From NCBI GenBank assembly GCA_041690355.1, contig JAWLHK010000007.1, forward strand, positions 124,001 to 188,000: 64,000 nt of DNA. The letters are read 5' to 3'. Every line of letters begins with the position of its first letter. The stretch's first letter is position 1. The translations under genes were made by a program, and so were the position numbers. The notes beneath the pieces are model-generated. The model ran no database searches. It saw only the letters and a program-made list of their open reading frames with translations, and was not told where the DNA came from. This stretch comes from JAWLHK01 sp041690355 [NCBI: bacterium]. GTDB taxonomy: Bacteria; J088; JAWLBW01. Shown here one piece after another: positions 1-8,155 of the stretch.

Positions 1-630
1 CGAATGCGGCTCCCCCGCCAGACGCAGGCGCCCCGAGCGCACCCCCCAGTTGATGAGCGCCGTACCGATGACTACCCCCATCACGACGCCGACGGTCGCA
101 AGCCCCATGGCCAGATCGGCCCCATCGGGAAAACCGAGGTCGCGAAAGGCCCCTGCCATCCCCGCGGCGGTGCCATGCCCGCCCTCGAAGGTAATCTCGA
201 TGAGCGCCCCGGCCAGGGGCGAAACGTCAAAGAAGGGGGTGAGCACGAGCAGCGTGAGCAGCATGCCGGCGGCGTACTGCCCCCACGCGAGCACTTGTCC
301 GAACGCCACCTGGGGTCCCGCGCGTCGCCACACTTCGGCGGGGCCCGGAATGCGCGTGCCGAGAAACAGGGCGGCGAAAACGACGTTGATCAGGACGCCG
401 GGGAGCGCGCGCCAGACGAGCACGACCGCTTCGGGAAAAATCCCCCCGGGGGCCTCGGGCAGCCAGCGCCCGAGCACCTGCGCGCCCAGCAGCAGGCCGA
501 GAACCCCGGCGAGAATGGAGCTCGGCAGAAAGATGCGCCGGAAGAGGGGGACGCGCTCGCGCACCAGGCGGCCGACGAGCAGAAGCAGGCCCAGCCAGAG
601 CAGCGCCTGGAAAACGGAAAGCACGGACAT
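1..630 (-). CDS. gltS: GltS-type sodium/glutamate symporter, 3' end cut by the window edge
   Basis: Reading the minus strand from the ATG at 628-630 gives 210 uninterrupted codons running off the window, so this is the N-terminal half of a membrane protein and no stop is seen. It has several long hydrophobic stretches (about residues 4-20, 37-55, 70-93 and 113-140). It carries a GGHGTAAGMAGAF segment at about residues 150-162, typical of the GltS family of Na+/glutamate carriers of the inner membrane. The assignment rests on that motif and on hydrophobicity; the C-terminal repeat cannot be checked. It is divergent from apt with about 110 bp between them. Confidence 0.75.
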   Translation of the reverse strand, partial: MSVLSVFQALLWLGLLLLVGRLVRERVPLFRRIFLPSSILAGVLGLLLGAQVLGRWLPEAPGGIFPEAVVLVWRALPGVLINVVFAALFLGTRIPGPAEVWRRAGPQVAFGQVLAWGQYAAGMLLTLLVLTPFFDVSPLAGALIEITFEGGHGTAAGMAGAFRDLGFPDGADLAMGLATVGVVMGVVIGTALINWGVRSGRLRLAGEPHS

Positions 631-742
631 GGGGGAATTCTATCAAATTGAGAGAGGCGCGTCCTCGACAAGTGCGCCCGGCAGTGCGACCATCTGCTGA
701 AACGAAGAACGCAAAACCGCGGAACGAAAAACGGAAACGATC

Positions 743-1273
743 GTGAACCTGCTGGCCAAGATCCGCACGATTCCCGACTTCCCCAAGCCGGGGATCCTCT
801 TCTACGACGTGACCACCCTCTTCCAGGATGCCTCCGCATTCCGCCAGGTGGTCGACGAGATGGCCGCGCCGTGGACGGCGCCCGCGTGCGAAGCGCCTCC
901 CGAATACATCGTGGGCATCGACGCGCGCGGCTTCCTGCTCGCCAGCGCGCTCGCCTACAGACTGAACGCCGGCCTCGTCGTCGTGCGCAAGCGGGGCAAG
1001 CTGCCCTGGCGCACGGAGAGCATCAGCTACGACCTGGAATACGGAACGGCGGAAGTGGAAATTCACGTCGACGCCGTTCGGCCCGGGAGCCGCGTGCTGA
1101 TCGCCGACGACCTGCTCGCCACCGGGGGAACCGCGGCCGCCGCGGTGGAACTCGTGCGCCGGACGGGAGGCGCCGTGCTGGGATGCACCTTCCTCCTCGA
1201 GCTCGATGGGCTGGGCGGGCGCGCGCGGCTCGCCGGAACGCCCGTCGGCAGCCTGATCACCGTTCCGGCCTGA
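743..1273 (+). CDS. apt: Adenine phosphoribosyltransferase
   Basis: A 176-residue protein of normal Apt length that makes AMP from adenine and PRPP in purine salvage. The N-terminus (IRTIPDFPKPGILFYDVTTL, from residue 7) and the PRPP loop VLIADDLLATGGT (residues 118-130) are family hallmarks. The start is GTG at 743; the ATG codons downstream lie inside the conserved fold. Its last 17 bp overlap the 3' end of the convergent gene at 1257-1670, so the two transcripts must overlap. Confidence 0.93.
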   Translation: MNLLAKIRTIPDFPKPGILFYDVTTLFQDASAFRQVVDEMAAPWTAPACEAPPEYIVGIDARGFLLASALAYRLNAGLVVVRKRGKLPWRTESISYDLEYGTAEVEIHVDAVRPGSRVLIADDLLATGGTAAAAVELVRRTGGAVLGCTFLLELDGLGGRARLAGTPVGSLITVPA

Positions 1274-1670
1274 TCCCGTCTGTCCCCTCGCCCGGCTCCT
1301 TCGGGGGCGCTCCCTCCGGCGCGACATCGATCTCATAGGGGACCCCCTTGGACCGCGCCTGGCGCCGAGTCGCGGCCACGCGATCCTGAATGCCGGTTCC
1401 CAGGGTGTGATCGTTGTCGAGGATTTCGGTCGGACCGGCCTCCATGGCCCCGAATTCACGCATGCGGCCCGGCCGCAGGAACGGCGTCACGAGAAGAATG
1501 GCCCCGACGGCGACGGCGATGATGAACAGCACCGCGCTGCCGGTCAGCAGGTAAAGCACCACCCCGGCGACCAAGGCCAGCAACCCGCCGAACACGGACA
1601 GGGTCGCCCCCAGATCCTGGCTTCGTGCCGGCGGCCTGACATTGAAATCGCTTCGTTGTTCCTGCGGCAT
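1257..1670 (-). CDS. Small two-helix membrane protein of unknown function
   Basis: A 137-residue protein. The start at 1670 was chosen because AGGAGGT lies just upstream (about 1677-1683); a longer reading to 1718 has no such site. About 23 polar residues are followed by two adjacent transmembrane helices (about 24-43 and 45-64) and a charged cytoplasmic-type tail of about 70 residues rich in E, D, R and P. No family was recognised. Its stop codon lies inside the apt reading frame (tail-to-tail overlap). There is no evidence for a function beyond membrane location. Confidence 0.65.
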   Translation of the reverse strand: MPQEQRSDFNVRPPARSQDLGATLSVFGGLLALVAGVVLYLLTGSAVLFIIAVAVGAILLVTPFLRPGRMREFGAMEAGPTEILDNDHTLGTGIQDRVAATRRQARSKGVPYEIDVAPEGAPPKEPGEGTDGIRPER

Positions 1671-1840
1671 CGGGCACCTCCTGCTGGACGTCGACGCGTG
1701 GACGTGCGATTCGCACATCCGTCCCGAAACACATTCAACCCTGGCTCCCGCGAGTGCAACAGCGAGAGGCTACCCACCCGGGCCGCGCCTCGCCGGCGGC
1801 CACGGACCTCGACGGGCGCATGCCGCGCTAGAATGGCAGC

Positions 1841-2899
1841 ATGGCCCGGAATTTCCGCAACGTACAGGGGCATTTTGCGCGCGTGGCGCCGTGGCGCTAC
1901 ATCGCGGCCGCCGACTGGCAGAAGCCGCGCGACCCGAGTATTCACGGCGCGCTCGAGATCGACGCCACGAACGCCATGGCCTGGCTCGAGGCCATGCGCG
2001 ACAAGTGGGGCGTTCATGTCACGGTCAACCACCTCGTGGTCAAAGCCCTGGCCGAGACGTTCCGGCGCCACCCGCAGGCAAATGCCATCATCCGGCGTGG
2101 TCGCGTCTTCGTGCGTGATCACATCGACATCTCGGTCCTCGTTGCCGTGCGCCCCGACAACGCAAACCACCTGCAGCGCGCCGATCTGTCATCCACGATG
2201 ATCCGGAACGCCGATCGCCGCGACATTCTCTCGATTGCACGCGAAGTACAGCGTGGCGCCGGGGCCGTGCGCGAACATCACGATCCGCTGCTCGGGCGCA
2301 CGAAGGCGATCATGCGCTTTCTTCCCCCGTCTCTTCTGCGGCTGGCCCTCGAAGGGGCTTATCGCGCCATGTACGACTGGAACGTTCCGCTGGCGCCCAT
2401 CATCCCGCGCGATCCGTTCGGTTCGGCACTCGTCACCAGCGTCGGCACGTTCTGCATCGGCCATGCCTTCGCGCCCATCCCGCCGTTCATGAACATCGCC
2501 GCCATTCTTGCCGTCGGCGTCGTTGAGGATAAAGCGGTCGTGCGCAACGGCGAGGTCGTCGTGCGCAAGATCCTTCCGCTCTCGGCGACCATCGACCACC
2601 GGGTCATCGACGGATTCCAGGGGGCCCGCCTCAGCCGGACGCTCCAGACCATTCTCGAAAATCCGGCCCGGGAGCTGCAGATTGAACCGGTGGACGAAGC
2701 CGCCGCGCAGAAGGCGGCCGAGGAACGGACCCGCGAGATTCATCGGGAAGCGCCGCCGCTGCACGCGCGCGACGAAGAGGCGCCCCGTCCGCACGGCGAC
2801 CCCCTGCGCGACCTGACCAGCCGCCCCGAGCACCATGCCGCGCCCCCGCCGGCGACCCCCTCGAGCGGAAGCACCGTCGAGCAGCAGGGTTCCGATTAG
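1841..2899 (+). CDS. 2-oxoacid dehydrogenase-type acyltransferase, catalytic domain only
   Basis: A 352-residue protein matching the catalytic domain of E2 acyltransferases (CoA-dependent acyl transfer, chloramphenicol acetyltransferase fold). The active-site signature DHRVIDG is at residues 252-258, followed by the usual GARLSRTLQ helix. There is no lipoyl domain and no E1/E3-binding domain at the N-terminus, and no E1 or E3 gene nearby, so it is probably not part of a classical dehydrogenase complex. The last 70 residues are charged, Pro-rich and disordered. A TAGAAT hexamer ends 6 nt before the ATG and no Shine-Dalgarno is visible, suggesting a leaderless transcript. Confidence 0.8.
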   Translation: MARNFRNVQGHFARVAPWRYIAAADWQKPRDPSIHGALEIDATNAMAWLEAMRDKWGVHVTVNHLVVKALAETFRRHPQANAIIRRGRVFVRDHIDISVLVAVRPDNANHLQRADLSSTMIRNADRRDILSIAREVQRGAGAVREHHDPLLGRTKAIMRFLPPSLLRLALEGAYRAMYDWNVPLAPIIPRDPFGSALVTSVGTFCIGHAFAPIPPFMNIAAILAVGVVEDKAVVRNGEVVVRKILPLSATIDHRVIDGFQGARLSRTLQTILENPARELQIEPVDEAAAQKAAEERTREIHREAPPLHARDEEAPRPHGDPLRDLTSRPEHHAAPPPATPSSGSTVEQQGSD

Positions 2900-2945
2900 G
2901 GCAGGGCGTTATCGGACCGGCTCTCGCCTTGCCGGGAAGGTGTTC

Positions 2946-3128
2946 TGAAGGACACAACATCCCACGCGGAGGCGCGGAGACGCGGAGCGGAAAAGACCGG
3001 AAAGAGCGTCTTCTTATCCGTCCGGTTGGAGGGAAGCCGATCAGGTCACACCGCAGCCCTGCTAAAAACAGAAAAAAGGGTTCCTGCTTCTCTCGGCGGC
3101 TCCGCGCCTCCGCGTGGAACGCCCTTCA
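2946..3128. repeat. Intergenic inverted-repeat element with octamer tandem repeat
   Basis: The only content of the 260-bp gap between the acyltransferase and mutS-like genes. An 18-bp arm at 2962-2979 (ccacgcggaggcgcggag) is the exact reverse complement of 3100-3117. Outside it, CTGAAGG at 2946-2952 pairs with CCTTCAG at 3122-3128. The left arm continues as three octamers (cgcggagg, cgcggaga, cgcggagc). The spacer of about 120 bp has no ORF of note. It could be a miniature element or a long hairpin; no target-site duplication was identified. Confidence 0.7.
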
Positions 3129-3159
3129 GAGCTCCATCCCGTTCGACGTCCAGCCCCGC

Positions 3160-5004
3160 TCAGCTCTTGCCCTCCGGCGGGAGGACGCCGACGATGCGCA
3201 TGAGGGCCATGGCGTTGCGGGTCGTCGATACGCCGGGGTGCAGCCGGTAATCGAATCGCAGCGTATCCCCTTCGTAATATTCCGTGAAGTGATAAATGGG
3301 GAACGAAGCATTGCGCTTCGCGAGCCGGTCGGCCACGTCCAGGTCGTGCGTGGAGACGAGGCCGGTCGCCCCCAGCTCGTGCAGCCGCTGCAACACCTGC
3401 TCGGCCCCCGTGTGGCGGTCGACCGAGTTCGTGCCCCGGAAGATCTCGTCGATGAGAAACAACAGCGGCTCGCCGGCGCGCGCTTTCTCGACAATCATCT
3501 TCACGCGCAGGAGTTCCGCATAAAACGATGAAATGTGCTGCTCCAGGTCGTCGCGGATGCGCATCGATGTTGCCAGCGACAGCACCCGACAGCGCATGCG
3601 GCGCGCGCACACGGGCCCCCCGGCCCAGGCGAGCACGTGGTTGATGCCGACCGTGCGCAGAAACGTGCTCTTGCCCGACATGTTCGAACCGGTCACGAGC
3701 ACGACGGTACCGCCCCGGTCGATGCAGAAGTCGTTGACGACCCGCGCCTCGGCCGAAATCAGCGGATGACCCATCGCATCGGCCTCGAAGTAAGCGCCGC
3801 CGCCGTCTTCGCTCTCCGGTTCGCCGGCCGCTTCGACGTCGGGGTCGCACCAGTCGGGCTGTTCCCAGGCGGGCACGGCGAGACTGCCGAGAGCTTCCAA
3901 CTCTGCCACGGCATCGACCCAGGCGGGGAGCGCCGCGGCATGCCGGCGTTTCCACGTGCGCAGCGCGAGCAGAAACTGAAAATCCCAGAGCACGAGCACG
4001 TTGAGGATGACGTGCACGAGCGGGTTGCGGTGCACGTCGAGCCAGTCGTTGATGACCGTCAGCCGACGCGTGGCCGCCGAGGCGGGCTCGGCTCCGCGCC
4101 CCAGCCGGGCCTGCAGCTCGCGCAGACGCGGGGCGGCGAAGTCTTCGCGCTCGGCCAGCTCGAACAGACGCCGGAAGGCGGTCAGATCCTGGCGGAACAC
4201 GCGCAAGCCTTCGATGACGCGGAAGTTGCGGCGGTAGGACCCGAGAAACAGAAAGAACTGCGCGACGAGCGCGAGCATGAGCCAGCGGTCCCAGCCCGGC
4301 CCGATCCGTGTCAACACGAAAAGCCCGGCGGTCACGAGCGGCATCGTGCGGTAGACGGCCGTCCCGACGGGGCCGAACGAGGGCTCGGGATCGGCAAGCC
4401 AGCGGCTGAACTCGGCCGGATCGCGCAGCGGCCGGTCTCCCGCACGTCCCGAGGCCTCGAACGCCTGCCGCCAGTCGAGCCGCGGCGCCAGGTCACGCAC
4501 CGCCTGCTGCCGCGCGCGAATCTCCCCGACATCGGGCGGCGTCCCGGCGAGCCAGGCAGCAAGCCGCCTCCGTCCCTCTTGGGTCGACGCGGCCGACAGC
4601 CACTGGAACAGGGAGGCCGTCCCGAAAATATCGAGATCGCCGGCGTACGGGTGGGCGTCGCTGCTGAATTCTTCTCCCCGATCGCCGAAGGTGCGAACCC
4701 AGGCTCCCTCGAGCCGGGCGAGTCCGCGGCGGTTCACGTCGACGAGCGCCTCGGAGAGGCGCTGCTCGCGGATGCGCACCGCATGGCGGCGCATGAGGTA
4801 GACGAAGAGGCCGAGCCCCCCGGCAGTCGCATAGCCGGCCCCGCGCGCGCCGTCGAAGAGGTACCAGACGGCGACGAGCAACCCGGCAAAGACGAGCAGG
4901 CGCAGATTGGCGAGACGGCGCAGGCGGCGCTCGCCGGCAGTGACCTCGGCCTCGCGCGCGGCGAGCCTTTCCCGATAGATCTCGCGCGGGCCCGCGGCGG
5001 CCAC
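3160..5004 (-). CDS. Membrane-anchored MutS-family ATPase
   Basis: A 614-residue protein. The GTG at 5004 was chosen because GAAGGA precedes it by 9 nt and because the longer open frame overlaps glpD. The C-terminal third is a MutS-type ATPase: Walker A TGSNMSGKST (438-447), Walker B LLFLIDE (514-520) and the H-loop STHD (551-554). There is no mismatch-binding or connector domain. The N-terminal region instead has hydrophobic segments at about 34-51, 57-71, 220-233, 241-256 and 329-347, so the ATPase is tied to the inner membrane. This layout matches the poorly characterised membrane MutS relatives, not canonical mismatch-repair MutS. The start lies 6 bp after the glpD stop, so the two are co-transcribed. 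Confidence 0.82.
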   Translation of the reverse strand: MAAAGPREIYRERLAAREAEVTAGERRLRRLANLRLLVFAGLLVAVWYLFDGARGAGYATAGGLGLFVYLMRRHAVRIREQRLSEALVDVNRRGLARLEGAWVRTFGDRGEEFSSDAHPYAGDLDIFGTASLFQWLSAASTQEGRRRLAAWLAGTPPDVGEIRARQQAVRDLAPRLDWRQAFEASGRAGDRPLRDPAEFSRWLADPEPSFGPVGTAVYRTMPLVTAGLFVLTRIGPGWDRWLMLALVAQFFLFLGSYRRNFRVIEGLRVFRQDLTAFRRLFELAEREDFAAPRLRELQARLGRGAEPASAATRRLTVINDWLDVHRNPLVHVILNVLVLWDFQFLLALRTWKRRHAAALPAWVDAVAELEALGSLAVPAWEQPDWCDPDVEAAGEPESEDGGGAYFEADAMGHPLISAEARVVNDFCIDRGGTVVLVTGSNMSGKSTFLRTVGINHVLAWAGGPVCARRMRCRVLSLATSMRIRDDLEQHISSFYAELLRVKMIVEKARAGEPLLFLIDEIFRGTNSVDRHTGAEQVLQRLHELGATGLVSTHDLDVADRLAKRNASFPIYHFTEYYEGDTLRFDYRLHPGVSTTRNAMALMRIVGVLPPEGKS

Positions 5005-5009
5005 GCCGC

Positions 5010-6782
5010 TCAATCCTTCACCGTGGCGGCCGGGGCGGCCGCGGCTGTGACGTCCGGCTTGCCCGCAGCCTGGTCGGTCCATGCCGCGCGGCGGGCGATC
5101 TCGGCGGCCACGCGCTCCTGCTCCACCTGCGCGTCCTGCTCCGAACGGCCCGTATCGGCCGCCCAGACGCGGGCCAGCGCAGGCGCCCAGGGGAGGCAGT
5201 GATCGCGGCGCGAGAGAAAGAGCGGCAGCCGGCGGAAGTAGAAGTCTTCGAGGTGCACGACCATGCCATGACGCAGAAGATAGCGCAGCTGGCCGGCGAG
5301 CAGGGGAAATCCGTCGGGGTCGCCCGGGATGGCCTGCGTCGAGCGGGCCTCGCGATCCAGCGTCAGGATCTCGCGGGCGCCGGCACCGTAGAACTCCCAG
5401 ATCCGCTCGGGAATGGTTTCGCCGGCCTGCGCGGCTTCGGACCGCGCCCGCTGCACCGCATCGGGGGCCGTGCGCGGATTCAGGATGACGTCGGTGAGGG
5501 GCGCGCGCACCGATTCCGGCGGCGCGACCTTGCCGGCGGCCGCATCCTCGCGCCATACGCCGAGCGTGTAGTCGACGATCTCCTCGGCCATCTTGCGGTG
5601 CGTGGTGTATTTGCCCCCCGCCACGACGACCGTGCCGCCGGGGCCGCGCCCGATGTGGTGTTCGCGGCTGATCTTCTGCAGCTTCTTGCCTTCTTCTTCC
5701 TGGCCCACCGAAGGCGCAAACAGCGGACGGATACCCACATACGACGCGATGACGTCGTCGGCCGTCAACTGGAGCGCGGGAAAAAATCGCGCCAGCAGGT
5801 CGAGCAGGTAGGTCTCGTCATCGCGGCTGACGTCGGCGTCTTCGGGCCGGTCGGGCGGGGGACTGTCTGTGGTGCCCACGATGGCGACGCCGGCGCCGAA
5901 ATCGGTTCGTGGAATGATGAAGGCGACCCGCCCGTCGCTCGGATGGATCATGGTGACCGCGCCGGGCACGGGCAGACGCTCGAGATCGAAGATGAGATGC
6001 ACCCCCTTGCTCGGCGTGAGCCAGGAGCGCCAGTTGCGATCGAGCCGCACCCCCACCTTGTCGGTCCACGGCCCCGCGCAGACGACGACCTGCCGCGCGC
6101 GCACGTTGAAAGAAGGGGCCTCGTCGAACCCGGCGCGGTCGATGGCGCGGAAGCCGGCCACCCGTTCGCCCTCGAGTAGCGGCTCGAGCCCTTCGACGTA
6201 GTTCGCGATGACGGCCCCGTCGGCCGCTGCGGCGCGCAGCGTCTCGATCGTCAGCATGTCGTCCCACATGCTCGCGTCGTAATAGCGGAACACCGTACGC
6301 AAGCCCTCTTTGCGGATCATCGGCAGCTCCTGCGCGATGCGCACGCGGGAGAGGCGCCGGTGCACGCCGGCGCGGAAAAGCGCGAGCAGATCATAGAGCC
6401 AGAGGCCGGCCGAAAGCAGCCCCGGTCCCGCCCGGTCGTCGGCGAAGACCGGCATGTAGAACGGCAGCGGGCGCACCATGTGCGGCGCGTTGCGCAGCAG
6501 TTTCGCGCGCTCTGACAGAGACTCGAAGACGAGCGCGAATTCGTAGTTCTCCAGGTAGCGCAACCCGCCGTGAATGAGCTTGGAGGAGCCGGACGAGGTA
6601 CCCGAAGCGAAGTCGGCCTTTTCGACGAGGGCCACCTTGAGCCCCCGCGTGGCGGCGTCGCGGGCCGCGGCCGCGCCCGTGATGCCGCCGCCGATGACCA
6701 GCAGATCGAAGGTTTCGTTCTGCAGCCGTTCCAGCGCCCGGCGGCGGGCATCGAAGGAAAATTCGCGTTCAGGTGCGCTCAT
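5010..6782 (-). CDS. glpD: Aerobic glycerol-3-phosphate dehydrogenase
   Basis: A 590-residue FAD enzyme that oxidises sn-glycerol 3-phosphate to dihydroxyacetone phosphate and feeds electrons to the quinone pool at the inner membrane. The dinucleotide motif VIGGGITGAAAARDAATRG starts at residue 29, followed by the family segments ASGTSSGSSKLIHGGLRYLE and GAAIVGTT-like strands. The ATG at 6782 fits the family N-terminus; the longer frame to 6914 adds unrelated residues. The C-terminal DAO_C domain is followed by about 30 extra Ala/Val-rich residues. No glpK or glpF lies in the window. It is the first gene of a two-gene unit with the MutS-like ATPase. Confidence 0.93.
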   Translation of the reverse strand: MSAPEREFSFDARRRALERLQNETFDLLVIGGGITGAAAARDAATRGLKVALVEKADFASGTSSGSSKLIHGGLRYLENYEFALVFESLSERAKLLRNAPHMVRPLPFYMPVFADDRAGPGLLSAGLWLYDLLALFRAGVHRRLSRVRIAQELPMIRKEGLRTVFRYYDASMWDDMLTIETLRAAAADGAVIANYVEGLEPLLEGERVAGFRAIDRAGFDEAPSFNVRARQVVVCAGPWTDKVGVRLDRNWRSWLTPSKGVHLIFDLERLPVPGAVTMIHPSDGRVAFIIPRTDFGAGVAIVGTTDSPPPDRPEDADVSRDDETYLLDLLARFFPALQLTADDVIASYVGIRPLFAPSVGQEEEGKKLQKISREHHIGRGPGGTVVVAGGKYTTHRKMAEEIVDYTLGVWREDAAAGKVAPPESVRAPLTDVILNPRTAPDAVQRARSEAAQAGETIPERIWEFYGAGAREILTLDREARSTQAIPGDPDGFPLLAGQLRYLLRHGMVVHLEDFYFRRLPLFLSRRDHCLPWAPALARVWAADTGRSEQDAQVEQERVAAEIARRAAWTDQAAGKPDVTAAAAPAATVKD

Positions 6783-6861
6783 GGGGGGAACCAACGGGAA
6801 AAAGCAGGAGGATACTCTCATTTTACCGGTCGCTGGCGGGCAGCGAAAGACCGGAGACGGA

Positions 6862-6889
6862 AGTAACGAGTGACGAGTGACGCGTGACG
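6862..6889. repeat. Heptanucleotide-phased tract (agtgacg type), 4 units
   Basis: Units agtaacg, agtgacg, agtgacg and cgtgacg follow each other with exact 7-nt spacing. The tract lies between the divergent glpD and hydrolase genes. It belongs to the set of 7-nt-period tracts found across the window. Confidence 0.8.
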
Positions 6890-6955
6890 AACTCCGGCAA
6901 GAACCTGGATACACCGCATTCGCAGAGCGAGCGGCCGCTGTGCTTCAATGTGCCC

Positions 6956-8110
6956 ATGAAGAACTTGCTACGCCTGGTACGCGGCCTCTCTCCGGCCGTT
7001 CTCCTGATTGCCGCCGCCTGCGAGGGTACTCTGCCTGCTCCCGCCATGCCCGACCTGGCCCGTCTCGAAGCCGTCGGCCCGTACGTGCCCGCCGTGACGA
7101 CCGTGACGCTCGTCGATCCGGCGCGCGACCGGCGGCTGACCGTCGATGTCTGGTATCCGGCCGTCCCCGAAGCGGCGCCCGAGGCCGAAGCCGGTTTTCC
7201 CGTGAGCGCCCTGATCACCGATGCGACCCGGCAGGCGCTCTGGAACAACCAGGCCGCTCAGGCGCCGCACGGCGGGGTCACGGCCCGCGTCCGGGCCGCG
7301 CGGGGGGCCGCCTCGGCCGAGGGACCTTTTCCGCTCGTCGGCTTCTCGCACTGCATGAACTGCGTGCGCTTCAGCCTGTCGACGGTGGCCGCGCGTCTGG
7401 CCAGCCACGGCATCGCCGTCGTCGCCCCCGACCATGCGGGGGGAACGCTGTTCGACGACCTGCTCGACGGCGCCGAGGGGCTGAGCGACAGATTTCTCGC
7501 CACTCGTGCCGCCGACGTCGCCTTCGCCGTCGAGGCCGTGGCTGGCGGGGCCCCTGCGCTACCCTCCCCGCTGCGCAACCGGTTCGACGGTTCGCGCCGG
7601 GGGGTCTTCGGCCACAGCTACGGGGCGGCGACGGTCGGGCTCGTTCTGCAGGAGTACGACGCCTTTCAAGCCGGTCTGGCCGTGGCTGCCCCGGTACAGA
7701 GCCCCCTCTTCGGCTCCGTGTCGCTCGAACGCATCGAAGAGCCAGTCCTTCTCCTGGTCGCAGGCGAAGACAACAGCATCACGGAGATCGGCAACGGGTA
7801 CATGCGGCAGAATTTCGAAGCGCTTTCCGGACCGGCGTGGAAGGTGGAAGTGACCGACGCCGGTCACTGGTCTTTCTCGGACATCTGCGGCATCACCCCC
7901 GCGTTCGACGCCGGCTGCAACCCGGCCGATACGCGCCAGACCGACGGCCGGGAGTTCGACTACATCCCCCTCGCGACCGCCCGGGAGATCGCCGCCGCCT
8001 ACGTGACCGCATTCTTTCTCGCCGAGCTGACCGGCGACGCAGACGCACGCGCCTATCTCGAGACTGCGCGCCCTCCGGAACGGGTGGGAACCCTTTCGCG
8101 CAACCCCTGA
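6956..8110 (+). CDS. Lipoprotein alpha/beta hydrolase
   Basis: A 384-residue protein. Starting at the ATG at 6956 gives a lipoprotein signal ending LLIAAAC with Cys22, so the mature enzyme is lipid-anchored outside the inner membrane. The alpha/beta-hydrolase nucleophile elbow GHSYGAA places Ser221; His304 (DAGHWSF) and an Asp/Glu near 272 (AGEDNS) complete a plausible triad. The fold and the FSHCMNC oxyanion-region segment resemble the platelet-activating-factor acetylhydrolase / dienelactone-hydrolase group. The substrate is unknown. Several Cys residues (133, 136, and about 311 and 321) could form disulfides, fitting an exported location. Confidence 0.8.
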   Translation: MKNLLRLVRGLSPAVLLIAAACEGTLPAPAMPDLARLEAVGPYVPAVTTVTLVDPARDRRLTVDVWYPAVPEAAPEAEAGFPVSALITDATRQALWNNQAAQAPHGGVTARVRAARGAASAEGPFPLVGFSHCMNCVRFSLSTVAARLASHGIAVVAPDHAGGTLFDDLLDGAEGLSDRFLATRAADVAFAVEAVAGGAPALPSPLRNRFDGSRRGVFGHSYGAATVGLVLQEYDAFQAGLAVAAPVQSPLFGSVSLERIEEPVLLLVAGEDNSITEIGNGYMRQNFEALSGPAWKVEVTDAGHWSFSDICGITPAFDAGCNPADTRQTDGREFDYIPLATAREIAAAYVTAFFLAELTGDADARAYLETARPPERVGTLSRNP

Positions 8111-8155
8111 CCCGCCGGGGGCCGTCGAGGCGGGCAGCCGGGGTACACTGAAGGT

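Noticed and set aside
3535-5202. A 555-codon plus-strand frame opposite the MutS-like gene
   Set aside because: Mirror of a real coding strand; no domain, and it conflicts with clear Walker motifs on the minus strand.
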